DNA from: CAWCJL01 sp963795775
GTDB lineage: Bacteria; Acidobacteriota; Terriglobia; Terriglobales; Acidobacteriaceae
Reading direction: 5' to 3'
Assembly (NCBI GenBank): GCA_963795775.1
Contig: CAWCJL010000008.1
Location: 558,001 to 622,000, forward strand
Length of the DNA stretch: 64,000 bases
In this document: in pieces, positions 9,068 to 18,045 of the stretch
How positions within the stretch are numbered: position 1 is the first letter of the stretch
Layout of the letters: the number at the start of each line of letters is the position of its first letter
The notes under the pieces: model-generated
What the model saw: the letters and a program-made list of their open reading frames with translations, nothing else
Told to the model about the DNA's origin: nothing
The model's database searches: none
Program-made: the position numbers and the translations under genes

Positions 9068-11680
9068 ATGCCCATGGCTGGCAGTGGAAACACGTTGCGT
9101 TCAAATGCTCGTCGCTTCTTCGGATGCGCTGTCGGCCTGGTAGCCGGAGCCGCGCTTCCCGTGCACGCCCAGGCGCCGCATGCACTCACGCAGGCAGACC
9201 AGCAGCGCATCGACAGCATCGTTCAGCAGATGCCGGCGGCGGAGAAGCTCGACTACATCGGCGGCACCGGTTTCGCGGTGCGTGCCGTGCCCTCGCTTCA
9301 TTTGCCGGCGTTCGAGATGTCCGATGGGCCGTATGGGGTGCGCTCCAACTTCGGCTTTCCCTCTACCACCTATGCAGCAGGCATTGGGCTCGCCTCCAGT
9401 TGGGATCGCGATCTTGCCTCCGAGGTGGGTGCCGGCATTGGACGCGATGCGCGTGCCCGCGGGGTGAACTTCATGCTCGGCCCGGGTGTGAACATCTATC
9501 GCTCTCCGCGCAACGGCCGGAACTTCGAGTACTTCGGCGAAGACCCCTTTCTCGCCGCCAACATTGCGACCGGCTACATCACCGGCATGCAGCAGCAGGG
9601 TGTCAGTGCGACGGTGAAGCACTATCTTGGCAACAACTCCGAGTACCTGCGCCACGACTCGGATTCCATCATTGAGGAGCGTGCCCTCCGCGAAATCTAT
9701 TTGCCGGCCTTCGAATCCGCCGTCCGCAAAGCGCACGTGGGCGCCGTGATGGATTCCTACAACCTGATCAACGGCGCGCACGCTACGCAGAACGGCTACT
9801 TCAATATCGAGGTCCTGCGTAAGGAATGGGGCTTCCCCGGTGTGCTCATGTCGGACTGGGACGCGACCTACGATGCCGTGGGCGCGGCTAACGGCGGCCT
9901 GGATCTTGAAATGCCGACCGGCAAGTTCATGAACCCTGCCAATCTCGAGCCTGCCATCAAGGCCGGCAAGGTTTCCCAGGCGACCATCGACGACAAGATC
10001 CGGCACATTCTGAACACGGCATTCTCCTTTGACTGGCTCAATCGTCCGCAAGCCGATCCGATGATCTCTTACGTGGACGCGCGCAACCAGGCGATCGCGC
10101 TACGGTCGGCCCGGGAGGCTGCCGTGCTGCTGAAAAACGACGGCAACCTGCTCCCCCTCGATAAATCGCAGATCAAGACGATTCTTGTGGTTGGGCCGGA
10201 TGCCTACCCCGGCGTACCGGTCGGCGGGGGCAGCGCAGGCGTGGTTCCCTTTCACGTGGTCAGCCCGCTCGAAGGCATCACGAGTGCTGTGGGTGCCTCG
10301 GTCAATGTCCTCTACGACCGCGGCCTGCCCACACTTTCCGAGCTCGCGCGGAAGACCAATTTCACCATCACCGAGGCGAATGACGGCAAGCCCGGCGTGA
10401 CGCTGCAGGAGTACCCGTCCGAGGATCTCTCCGGAACGCCCCGGGAGACGGTCGTGGTGAATCACGTCAACACGGCGGGCACGAGCTGGGCCACGATCGC
10501 CGACGATCCGGAAGCAGCCTTCGCCCTTTTCACGTCTGGGGCTTCGAAGAAGGTCTCGCGGCGGTACACCGGGTACTACCATGCCGCGTCCAGCGGCAAT
10601 TACATCGTGGCGCTCGAAGGGTCCGGTGAGGGTTCCGGCGACCGGGTCTACGTGGATGACAAACAGGTCATCGACGACTGGACCCTGGTCCGCGCCTTCC
10701 AGCCGCATCTCACCATGCCGCTTTCAGCCGGCACACACAAAGTGGTGGTGGAAGAGCGGCAAAGCAGTCCTCTCGGCGGTCACTTGCGCTTCGCCATTGT
10801 GCCTGAGGCTGAGATCGTGAACACGCGGGCGAAGGAGCTTGCGGCCAAGGCCGATGTGGTCCTGGTGAACGCCGGTTTCCAGGGTGAGAGCGAGGGGGAA
10901 GGCGGTGACCGCACCTTCTCGCTTCCTTTCGGCCAGGACCAGTTGATCAGTGCGATGGCCAGCGCGAACCACAAGACCATCGTTGCCGTGACCGCGGGCG
11001 GAAACGTGGATTCCAGCGCCTGGCTCGACCATGTGCCGGTCTGGCTGCAGACCTGGTATGCCGGTCAGGAAGGCGGACGGGCACTGGCCGAGATCCTCTT
11101 CGGCGACGTGAATCCTTCCGGCCACCTGCCTGCGACCTTTGAGCGTCGCGCTGAGGACAACCCCACCTACAACAACTACTATCCCGAGCCCGGCACGAAC
11201 CGTGTCATCTATAAGGAAGGCATCTTCGTTGGCTATCGTGGCTACGAGCACAATCATGTGAAGCCGCTCTTCCCCTTCGGCTACGGCCTGTCCTATACCA
11301 CCTTCAAGTTCGCCAACCTTGCCGTGAGCCCCACTTCGGCGGGCGCGAACCCGCAGGTAAACGTGACTTTCGACGTTACGAATACGGGCCAGCGCAAAGG
11401 CGCGGATGTGGCGCAGGTCTATGTTTCGGACGACCATGCTCCGATTCCGCGCCCGGCGCGCGAGCTGAAGGGCTTTGAACGGGTGGAGCTAGGGCCGGGG
11501 GAAACGAAGCATGTCTCCGTCACGCTCGATCCGCGGTCCTTTGCGTACTACGACACGAATGCAAAGAAGTGGACGATCGATCCCGGCAAGTTCACCGTTC
11601 ACGTCGGCGACTCGGTCGAGTCCACGCCACTCGAGGGATCAGTCGAGCTGAGCCGCGACGCAGCGAACTCCAGTTTCTAA
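9068..11680 (+). CDS. Secreted glycoside hydrolase family 3 beta-glycosidase with PA14 domain
   Basis: Releases glucose or xylose from the non-reducing end of beta-linked oligosaccharides, outside the cytoplasm. A signal peptide covers about residues 1-35 (GCAVGLVAGAALPVHAQA). The GH3 N-terminal barrel contains 'KHYLGNNSE' at residue 184 and the catalytic nucleophile Asp263 in 'GVLMSDWDATYDA'. The GH3 C-terminal sandwich starts at 'AAVLLKNDGNLLPL'. A PA14 carbohydrate-binding insert (about residues 480-580, 'YTGYYHAASSGNYIVALEG') interrupts it, as in plant-polymer GH3 enzymes. A fibronectin-III-like domain closes the protein ('RPARELKGFERVELGPGE'). The 870-residue length is normal. It is a stand-alone gene. 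Confidence 0.95.
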   Translation: MPMAGSGNTLRSNARRFFGCAVGLVAGAALPVHAQAPHALTQADQQRIDSIVQQMPAAEKLDYIGGTGFAVRAVPSLHLPAFEMSDGPYGVRSNFGFPSTTYAAGIGLASSWDRDLASEVGAGIGRDARARGVNFMLGPGVNIYRSPRNGRNFEYFGEDPFLAANIATGYITGMQQQGVSATVKHYLGNNSEYLRHDSDSIIEERALREIYLPAFESAVRKAHVGAVMDSYNLINGAHATQNGYFNIEVLRKEWGFPGVLMSDWDATYDAVGAANGGLDLEMPTGKFMNPANLEPAIKAGKVSQATIDDKIRHILNTAFSFDWLNRPQADPMISYVDARNQAIALRSAREAAVLLKNDGNLLPLDKSQIKTILVVGPDAYPGVPVGGGSAGVVPFHVVSPLEGITSAVGASVNVLYDRGLPTLSELARKTNFTITEANDGKPGVTLQEYPSEDLSGTPRETVVVNHVNTAGTSWATIADDPEAAFALFTSGASKKVSRRYTGYYHAASSGNYIVALEGSGEGSGDRVYVDDKQVIDDWTLVRAFQPHLTMPLSAGTHKVVVEERQSSPLGGHLRFAIVPEAEIVNTRAKELAAKADVVLVNAGFQGESEGEGGDRTFSLPFGQDQLISAMASANHKTIVAVTAGGNVDSSAWLDHVPVWLQTWYAGQEGGRALAEILFGDVNPSGHLPATFERRAEDNPTYNNYYPEPGTNRVIYKEGIFVGYRGYEHNHVKPLFPFGYGLSYTTFKFANLAVSPTSAGANPQVNVTFDVTNTGQRKGADVAQVYVSDDHAPIPRPARELKGFERVELGPGETKHVSVTLDPRSFAYYDTNAKKWTIDPGKFTVHVGDSVESTPLEGSVELSRDAANSSF

Positions 11681-11706
11681 CGGCCCCCCCACCCCCCGGA
11701 CTTTCG

Positions 11707-11790
11707 GGCTAAAGTCCTCGAAAGAAAGGGCTTAGCCCAGGGGTGTCCGGCTAAAGTCCTGATTCCAAAGGTACTTACAGCTAAAGTCCT
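11707..11790. repeat. Three copies of a GGCTAAAGTCCT intergenic repeat
   Basis: Copies at 11707-11718 (GGCTAAAGTCCT), 11749-11760 (identical) and 11779-11790 (AGCTAAAGTCCT), spaced 42 and 30 bases apart. Between and after them runs a partial inverted partner, GGGCTTAG (near 11728 and 11800), so each pair can fold as a small hairpin. I associate 'GGCTAAAG' elements with acidobacterial genomes from memory; the dispersal was not tested here. The array lies directly after the GH3 stop and could shape the transcript end. Confidence 0.7.
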
Positions 11791-12196
11791 CTTGCGATTG
11801 GGCTTAGGAACCACGCTTGCACCTCGAACGGTGCAGACGGTGGAATGGCGACGGGTTTCGGTGCCGGCTGTGTTTCGATCCCTGATTCCAGTATGGCAGT
11901 TTCGGCGAATTATTACGCCACTGTAGTTGAAGACTTTGTCGATGCAGCTTCGGCTGAGAACTTAGCATCGGTTTAGCCGTAACGGCGAACGTGTCAGGAG
12001 ACACCAGTACCCGTGCCGCTTGCAGAAGAGTTCGGAAGACACTTTCCGCATACATCACATCAGCACGAGCATTAACGCATGTTGCGAGGGTGTTACGGAG
12101 CGGTTGAGCGGTGCACCTTGCATGGACGGTGACGACAAGCCGAGTTGTAAGAACTAATCGACTACGCAGTAGGAGCTTCACTACCTGTCGAAGTAT
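11791..12196. other. Intergenic stretch between repeat array and PadR promoter
   Basis: About 400 bases with no convincing gene. A minus-strand open frame of 165 codons covers it, but it has no family character, no ribosome site, and would read through the PadR promoter. The composition is more AT-rich than neighbouring coding DNA. It may be eroded former coding sequence; nothing identifies what it was. Confidence 0.45.
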
Positions 12197-12225
12197 TTGA
12201 CAAGGAATCCTTGGCCGCCTATAGT
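12197..12225 (+). promoter_or_regulatory. Sigma-70-type promoter of the padR-S41 operon
   Basis: A perfect -35 box TTGACA at 12197-12202, a 17-base spacer and a -10 box TATAGT at 12220-12225. The predicted start of transcription is near 12232, inside the repeated operator and about 25 bases before the PadR start codon. Confidence 0.85.
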
Positions 12226-12250
12226 CGATCATCGATATAACGATCATCGA
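12226..12250. promoter_or_regulatory. Probable PadR autoregulatory operator
   Basis: A direct repeat CGATCATCGA (12226-12235 and 12241-12250) separated by TATAA. It starts one base after the -10 box and covers the predicted transcription start. Each half contains the self-complementary core CGAT..ATCG. PadR repressors commonly bind dyads over their own promoters. That this is the PadR site is inferred from position. Confidence 0.65.
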
Positions 12251-12256
12251 GCTTGT

Positions 12257-12607
12257 ATGCCAAAAAGAAAACTCGATCCTCTTCCCTCCGCGGCCTTTCA
12301 AATTCTGCTTTCACTGGCTGATGGTGACCTTCATGGGTATGCCATCATGCGACAAGTAAAAGCGCAGACTGGCGGACGCCTGCGGCTCGGTCCGGGGACG
12401 TTGTACAGCTCCATCCAGGCGTTGCTGGAAGAGAAGTTCATTGAGGAAGTAGCGCAGCCCGGAGAGTCAGGAATTAACTCTGAACGTCGCCGCTTTTACC
12501 GATTGACCAGCGCCGGACGAAAGCTGGCGCGTGCCGAGGCCGAAAGACTTGCGGACACTTTGCGAGTTGCACGAGCGAGAAAAATTCTAAGGGGGGATTA
12601 TGTCTGA
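12257..12607 (+). CDS. PadR family transcriptional regulator
   Basis: A 116-residue winged-helix repressor. 'AAFQILLSLADGDLHGYAIM' (key residues ILLSL..G..HGY) opens the PadR helix-turn-helix, followed by 'GPGTLYSSIQALLEEKFIEE', the recognition helix and wing. The C-terminus is a short basic helix (subfamily 1 type). The ATG at 12257 is set by the promoter, since any earlier start would lie upstream of transcription. The stop overlaps the next gene by 8 bases (ATGTCTGA), so the two are translationally coupled. In Acidobacteriota this PadR type normally precedes an FtsX-like permease; here the partner is a protease. Confidence 0.92.
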   Translation: MPKRKLDPLPSAAFQILLSLADGDLHGYAIMRQVKAQTGGRLRLGPGTLYSSIQALLEEKFIEEVAQPGESGINSERRRFYRLTSAGRKLARAEAERLADTLRVARARKILRGDYV

Positions 12608-14054
12608 AAAGCTATACCTCCTGCTGCTGCGCCTCTATCCTTCCCGGTTTCGCAAAGCTTACGGAGATGATGCGCTTCAATTGTTCCGCGACCGCGTTCG
12701 GGATGAGCGTGGATTGGTTCCAGGATTGCGGCTGTGGTGGGACCTGATCGCCGATCTGGCGATCTCGCTTCCGCGTGAGTATCTCCGGCCTATGTCGACC
12801 GGGTTGACCTCTGCGCGATACGCAGACGGTGTGCCGCGCTTCCATCTGCTGGCCGGCGGATTGCCTCGTCCTGAAGCGCTATGCTTTGGCGCTGTCTTGT
12901 CGATAGCTACAATGGCTAGCCTCCCGACTTTGATGAATTCGGCAGGAGCTAAAAAAGATGCGGATCGCTCGGCATTGCACGATCTCACTCCGACAGTGAT
13001 GAAATCCTCCGCTGGGGGCGGCGCGGACAGGTCTCACACCGGAAGCGATAATGGAACTTCCGGTGCACCCCGAAAGGGACGGCGCGATGGAGGCCAGCTG
13101 ACCGGACAGAGTACGGTTGCGGCGACAGAGTCAGCCGGAAGAGATGATACGACCCTGGACTCGGCAGCGAGGCGCCGCGTGATCGATCGCGCCGTGGCCA
13201 ATCTGAAACAGTTTTACTTTGATCATGAAGCTGCAGAGAAGACCGCAGAGGCTCTGCTCAGGCACGAGAAGGATGGGGATGACAATCAGACGACACAGGG
13301 CGAGGCCTTCGCCGCGTTGCTGACAGCGCAGATGAGGGAGACAAGCCATGATATGCATTTGGTGATGGAGTACAGTCAGAACCCGTTGCCATCCGGTGCT
13401 CCGGTGCAGGATACAGAGGGAATCGCGCGTTTCCGGGAAGCGATGCTGCAGCATCACTGCATGATCCGAAAAGCTGAACTTCTGCCGCACAATATCGGAT
13501 ATTTAAAGCTCGATTTCTTTCCGGATGCTTCGATATGCGGGGACGAGGTGAAGTCAGCTATGACGTCTTTGGAGCACGCGAACGCGATCATTTTCGATCT
13601 GCGAGACAACACAGGTGGCTTTCCAGAGACGGTGTCATTAGTTGCCAGTTATCTGTTCGATCACCCGGAGTATATGTATGGGCCGAGGTCAGCCCCTACG
13701 GTGGGCTCATGGACGCGCTCACCCGTCACTGGAAGCAAGTTGGCGGACAAACCTGCGTATGTACTGACGTCGCGTTCTACGTGGTCAGGTGCGGAGCAAT
13801 TCAGCTACGACCTCAAGATGCTCAAACGCGCAACGCTGGTGGGAGAGACTACACGCGGCGGCGCTCATGCAGGTACTTTTCATAGGTTAGACGATCACTT
13901 CGGTATGGGCATTCCGGAGGAGCGATCAGTGAACCCCTTTGGAAAAGCCGATTGGGAGGGCGTGGGTGTGGAACCGGATGTGAAGGTGAAGGCAGCCCAT
14001 GCACTGAATGCAGCCGTCAGGCTCGCGGAAGCAAAGCTGCAGGAGAAGCGTTAG
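12600..14054 (+). CDS. S41 family protease with permease-prefix-like N-terminus
   Basis: 484 residues. The first 60 ('YLLLLRLYPSRFRKAYGDD', then an LWWDLIADL helix) match the cytoplasmic prefix that precedes PadR-linked FtsX permeases. A hydrophobic segment follows near residue 95 (FGAVLSIATMASLPTL), then a Gly/Ser/Thr-rich linker to about 190. The C-terminal half is a tail-specific protease domain. 'IIFDLRDNTGGFPETV' is the core strand and helix, Ser396 in 'TSRSTWSGAEQFSYDLK' is the likely nucleophile, and 'VGETTRGGAHAG' follows. The usual PDZ domain is not evident. I infer a membrane-anchored protease with a periplasmic catalytic domain, made only when PadR is released. Confidence 0.8.
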   Translation: MSEKLYLLLLRLYPSRFRKAYGDDALQLFRDRVRDERGLVPGLRLWWDLIADLAISLPREYLRPMSTGLTSARYADGVPRFHLLAGGLPRPEALCFGAVLSIATMASLPTLMNSAGAKKDADRSALHDLTPTVMKSSAGGGADRSHTGSDNGTSGAPRKGRRDGGQLTGQSTVAATESAGRDDTTLDSAARRRVIDRAVANLKQFYFDHEAAEKTAEALLRHEKDGDDNQTTQGEAFAALLTAQMRETSHDMHLVMEYSQNPLPSGAPVQDTEGIARFREAMLQHHCMIRKAELLPHNIGYLKLDFFPDASICGDEVKSAMTSLEHANAIIFDLRDNTGGFPETVSLVASYLFDHPEYMYGPRSAPTVGSWTRSPVTGSKLADKPAYVLTSRSTWSGAEQFSYDLKMLKRATLVGETTRGGAHAGTFHRLDDHFGMGIPEERSVNPFGKADWEGVGVEPDVKVKAAHALNAAVRLAEAKLQEKR

Positions 14055-14227
14055 CGACCACCTGTCGAGTGTGTCTGATCAGGGCCGACAATGGGCATTT
14101 ATCTATCCCTCCCATGAAGTGATTCAAGTATGAGCACCTACAAACGCGCATACGTGACGTGGGAGGCACACGCGGACGCGAGCGCGGTTAAGCTAGTTGC
14201 ATCATCCTCGGCTAAAATGAAAGCAGC

Positions 14228-17200
14228 ATGATCCTTCCCTTTGTTCGCGATGCGCTCGCGGACATTGAGCACACCGAAGGTTTTGAACGCGTACGCAGGC
14301 ACCTGAGCCTCGGTCGTGGGCGCCGTCGTGTCTCCGGGCTCACCGCCACCGCGCGCGCCCTCTACATCCCGCTCTTCGCGCGCGCTGCGCAGTCTCCGGT
14401 GATCGTGCTGGTTGCGGACAACAAGGCCGCCGAGACGCTTGAGATCACGCTGCGCGCCACCGCCGAGCTGACCGGCGCGGTGGAGCCGAAGCGGGTGCTG
14501 CGCCTGCCCGCGCACGATGTGCTGCCCTTTGAAAGCCTGTCGCCGCACCCGGACGTGCAGGAGCAGCGCGCCTCCGTGCTGTGGAAGATCGCGACCGGCA
14601 AAGCCAGCATCGTGATCGCGCCGGTCGAGGCCGCGTGCATGCGGCTGTTCCCTGCCCCGTTCTACGCCGGGCTGGCGCAGGTGCTGCGCCGCGGCGAAGA
14701 GGTGGACGTGGAAACGCTGCTGGACCACCTGCGCTCGATCGGCTACACGCAGATGGACATCGTCGAGATGCCCGGGCAGTTCACCCGGCGCGGCGGCATC
14801 CTGGACGTGTACTCGCCGGAGATGGACCGGCCCGTGCGCATCGACTTCTTCGGCGACGAGATCGAGTCCATCCGCAAGTTTGAGCCGGAGTCGCAGCGCA
14901 GCTCGACGCCCCTGGACGAAGCCCGCCTGCTTCCGCTGACGGAGACGCCCGTATCGGAACGGCTGCTGGCCGCGGTACACGCGCGCCTGAGCCGCAGCCG
15001 CATGGCGACCGCAGGCGGGAGCGATGGCGAGGACGACGAAACCTCGGACCTGGTGACCCGTGCCGTGGCGGCGGGCGGCGTGACCGTGTTTCCGGGATGG
15101 GAGTTCTTCGCGCCGGTGGCCGGGGCAGACAAGACGCTGTTCGATCTTCTGCCGCAGGTGCAGGTCTTTGTCGAAGAGCCGGCCATGCTGAGGAACCAGG
15201 CAGAGCGCTGGTGGAACAAGGTGGAGCAGCGGCACGAGCGGTCCGGCATCGGCACACTTGTAACACCCGCGGATATCTATCTTTCGCCTTTCGAGCTGCA
15301 GCCCAAGATCGCCGCGCTGCCGGGCCTGGAGCTGGACCAGCTTGGCGCGGTGGATGTGCTGGAAGAGGACGTGAATGCGCCGAGCGAGATCGCGCTGTCC
15401 TCGCGGCCCGACGCTGCGCTTCCACGGATCGATCCCCGCATTTACCGAGCAGCTCCGCACGCTGGCCGAGCAGGAGCAGCGCATCCTTATCGCCGCGCCC
15501 AACCAGGGCGAAGTGGAGCGGCTGGCGAACCTGCTGCGCGAATACAACGTGTCGTACCGCATTGGCAGCCGGACGCAGCACACCGGCAGCGAGAACATGC
15601 ACGACGAGCCGAGCTACATGGCCGGCGATCTGCGTACGCCGATCCTGGTGCGCAGCAGCATTGCCAACGGCGTGAGCCTGCCGGATGCGCGGCTGGTGGT
15701 GATCGGCGCGAACGATATTTCGGACGACGCAGACGTGGCGGCGCGGCCGATGGTGGCGCGCAGCAAATCGAAGACGGCGGCCTTTGTCTCCGACTTCCGC
15801 GACCTCGCGGTGAACGACTACGTGGTGCACGTGGAGCACGGCATCGCGCGCTATCTTGGGCTCAAGGAGATCAGCCAGGACGGCCTGAACGTCGAGTTCA
15901 TGGTGCTGGAGTTCGCCGAAGGGCGCGCGGCTCTACATCCCGCTCACGCGGCTGGACCTGATCCAGAAATACCGCTCGACCGATGCCGGGCCCAGCGCCG
16001 GTGCTGAGCAAGCTGGGCGGCCAGCAGTGGGCCAAGACCAAGGCGCGGGTGAAGAAGGCCATGCAGGACATGGCCGACGAGCTGCTGAAGCTTTACGCGC
16101 AGCGGAAATCCGCGCAGGGCCACGCCTTTCCGCCGGACAACGAGTTCCAGCGCGAGTTTGAAGACGCCTTCGATTACAACGAGACGGACGACCAGCTTGC
16201 CGCGATTGCCGACATCAAGCGCGACATGGAATCGACCATGCCGATGGATCGCCTGCTGTGCGGCGATGTGGGCTACGGCAAGACGGAAGTGGCGATGCGC
16301 GCCGCCTTCAAAGCGGTGCAGGACGGGCGGCAGGTTGCGGTGCTGACGCCGACGACCGTGCTCAGCTTTCAACACTACGAGACGTTCAAGCGCCGCTTCT
16401 CGCAGTTCCCTATCAACATCGAGATGATCTCGCGCTTCCGCACGCCCAAGGAGCAGAAGGTCATCCTGGAGAAGCTGGAAGCCGGGCAGATCGATATCCT
16501 GATCGGCACGCACCGCATTCTGTCGAAGGACCTGAAGTTCCAGGATCTCGGGCTGCTGGTGGTCGATGAAGAGCAGCGGTTCGGCGTGCGGCACAAGGAG
16601 CGGCTGAAGCAGATGCGGCAGGAGATCGACGTGCTGTCCATGTCGGCGACGCCGATTCCGCGTACGCTGCATATGTCGCTGGTGGGACTGCGCGACATGA
16701 GCGTGATCGAGACGCCGCCGAAGGACCGGATGGCGATCCAGACCGTGGTGGCGAAGTTCGACGAGAAGCTGATCCGCTCCGCGGTGGAGCTCGAGCTGGA
16801 GCGCGGCGGGCAGGCGTATTTCGTTCACAACCGGGTGGAGACGATCTACGAACTCGCTGCGAAGATCCAGGAACTGGTGCCGCAGGCGCGGGTGCTGGTG
16901 GCGCATGGACAGATGGGCGAGGCCGACCTGGAGCGCGCGATGCTCGCGTTCATGAACCATGAATACGACGTGTTTGTCGCGACCACGATCATTGAGAACG
17001 GCCTCGATATTCCGCTGGCGAACACGATCATCATCAACCGCGCCGACCGCCATGGACTGTCGGAGCTCTACCAATTGCGCGGGCGCGTGGGCCGCTCCAA
17101 CCGGCGGGCTTATGCGTACCTGCTGATACCGCCGGAGCAGGAGCTTACGGACATCGCCCGGCGGCGGCTGGCCGCGCTGAAGGAGTTTTCCGACCTCGGC

Positions 17201-17821
17201 GCCGGGTTCAAAATCGCCGCGCTCGACCTGGAACTGCGCGGGGCCGGCAACATGCTGGGCGGCGAACAAAGCGGCCACATCGAAGCCGTCGGATTTGAAC
17301 TGTATACCTCGATGCTGGAAGAGGCGGTCAGCAAGCTCAAGGGCGAATCGCACCGTGAGCAGCCGGTGACGCAACTCAACCTGGGCATCAGCCTGCGCAT
17401 CGATGAGGCGTATATCCCGGAGGAGAATCAGCGCCTGCGTGCGTACAAGCGCATTGCCGGCGCGCAGGACGAAGCGACGCTCGCCGACGTACGCGCGGAG
17501 TTGCAGGATCGCTACGGCGAGCTGCCGGAGAGCGTGCACCACCTGCTGGAAGCGGCGGCACTGCGGCTGACCTGCGAGCGCGTGGGCGTGCTGCAGGTGG
17601 ACCGCAAGCGCGACCAGCTGCATGTGCGCTTCACGGAGAAGGCCGCGGTCGATCCCGGACGCCTGATGCAGATCGTCGCGCGCAATGCCAAGAAGGGCGC
17701 GCAATTCACGCCGCAGGGCGTGCTGCGTTTTCCGCTGGCCGCCGCCCGGCCGGAGGAGATACTCGGCGGGGTGCATGCCCTGCTCGATCAGCTTGCGCTT
17801 GAGCCCGCGCGGGCTTCGTAG
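14228..17821 (+). CDS. mfd: Transcription-repair coupling factor Mfd (three frame breaks)
   Basis: Translocase that removes stalled RNA polymerase and recruits UvrA to the lesion. The UvrB-like N-terminal part carries 'GQFTRRGGILDVYSP', then the RNA-polymerase-interaction and helicase domains: Walker A 'GDVGYGKTEVAMR' (near 16262), the Walker B box 'VVDEEQRFGV' (near 16561), and 'RGRVGRSNRRAYAYL'. The C-terminal autoinhibitory domain ends at 17821. The product runs through all three frames: break 1 at 15407-15409 (an extra C in CCC), break 2 at about 15924, break 3 at 15991-15993. Removing one base at each restores continuous family sequence of about 1,196 residues, the usual Mfd length. As written, only fragments would be made. 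Confidence 0.9.
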
Positions 17822-17842
17822 GGGCCGGGCCGCCGGGCTCGT

Positions 17843-17946
17843 ATCTTGAGCGAAGCGAAGGATCCAGACGGCAGCTTCCCGCGCAAGATTCTCGGTGACA
17901 AAGCACTGTCGCGTGGATTCTTCGCCAAAGACGGGCTCAGAATGAC
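17843..17946. repeat. Dispersed-type repeat element ('GAGCGAAGCGAAGGATC')
   Basis: It begins with TCTTGAGCGAAGCGAAGGATCC and ends with GGATTCTTCGCC...GCTCAGAATGAC, so the ends form an imperfect inverted repeat about 100 bases apart (key blocks GAGCGAAGCGAAGGATCC and its near-complement GGATTCTTCGCC...CTCAGAATGA). This phrase is well known to me from acidobacterial intergenic DNA, where its translation gives spurious 'HSERSEES'-type proteins. It fills the gap between mfd and the DUF885 gene. No open frame here should be taken as a gene. Confidence 0.65.
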
Positions 17947-18045
17947 GCGGCGGGGCGGCGGCGGCAGCCAGGACAACTTCTCGTCGCAGCAGAACATGAT
18001 AGGAATACAGAGTTCAGCATTCCTGTGGTCAGAGGTCCCGCAAGC

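Noticed and set aside
11804..12301. A 165-codon minus-strand frame
   Set aside because: It overlaps the PadR promoter and operator, lacks a ribosome site and has no recognisable domain.
15375..16007. Programmed frameshifting in mfd
   Set aside because: No slippery heptamer or downstream pseudoknot is evident at the three breaks, and Mfd is not known to use recoding.
15944..17776. A 610-codon minus-strand open frame opposite mfd
   Set aside because: Shadow of the mfd helicase region; His/Arg/Gln-rich composition without family motifs.
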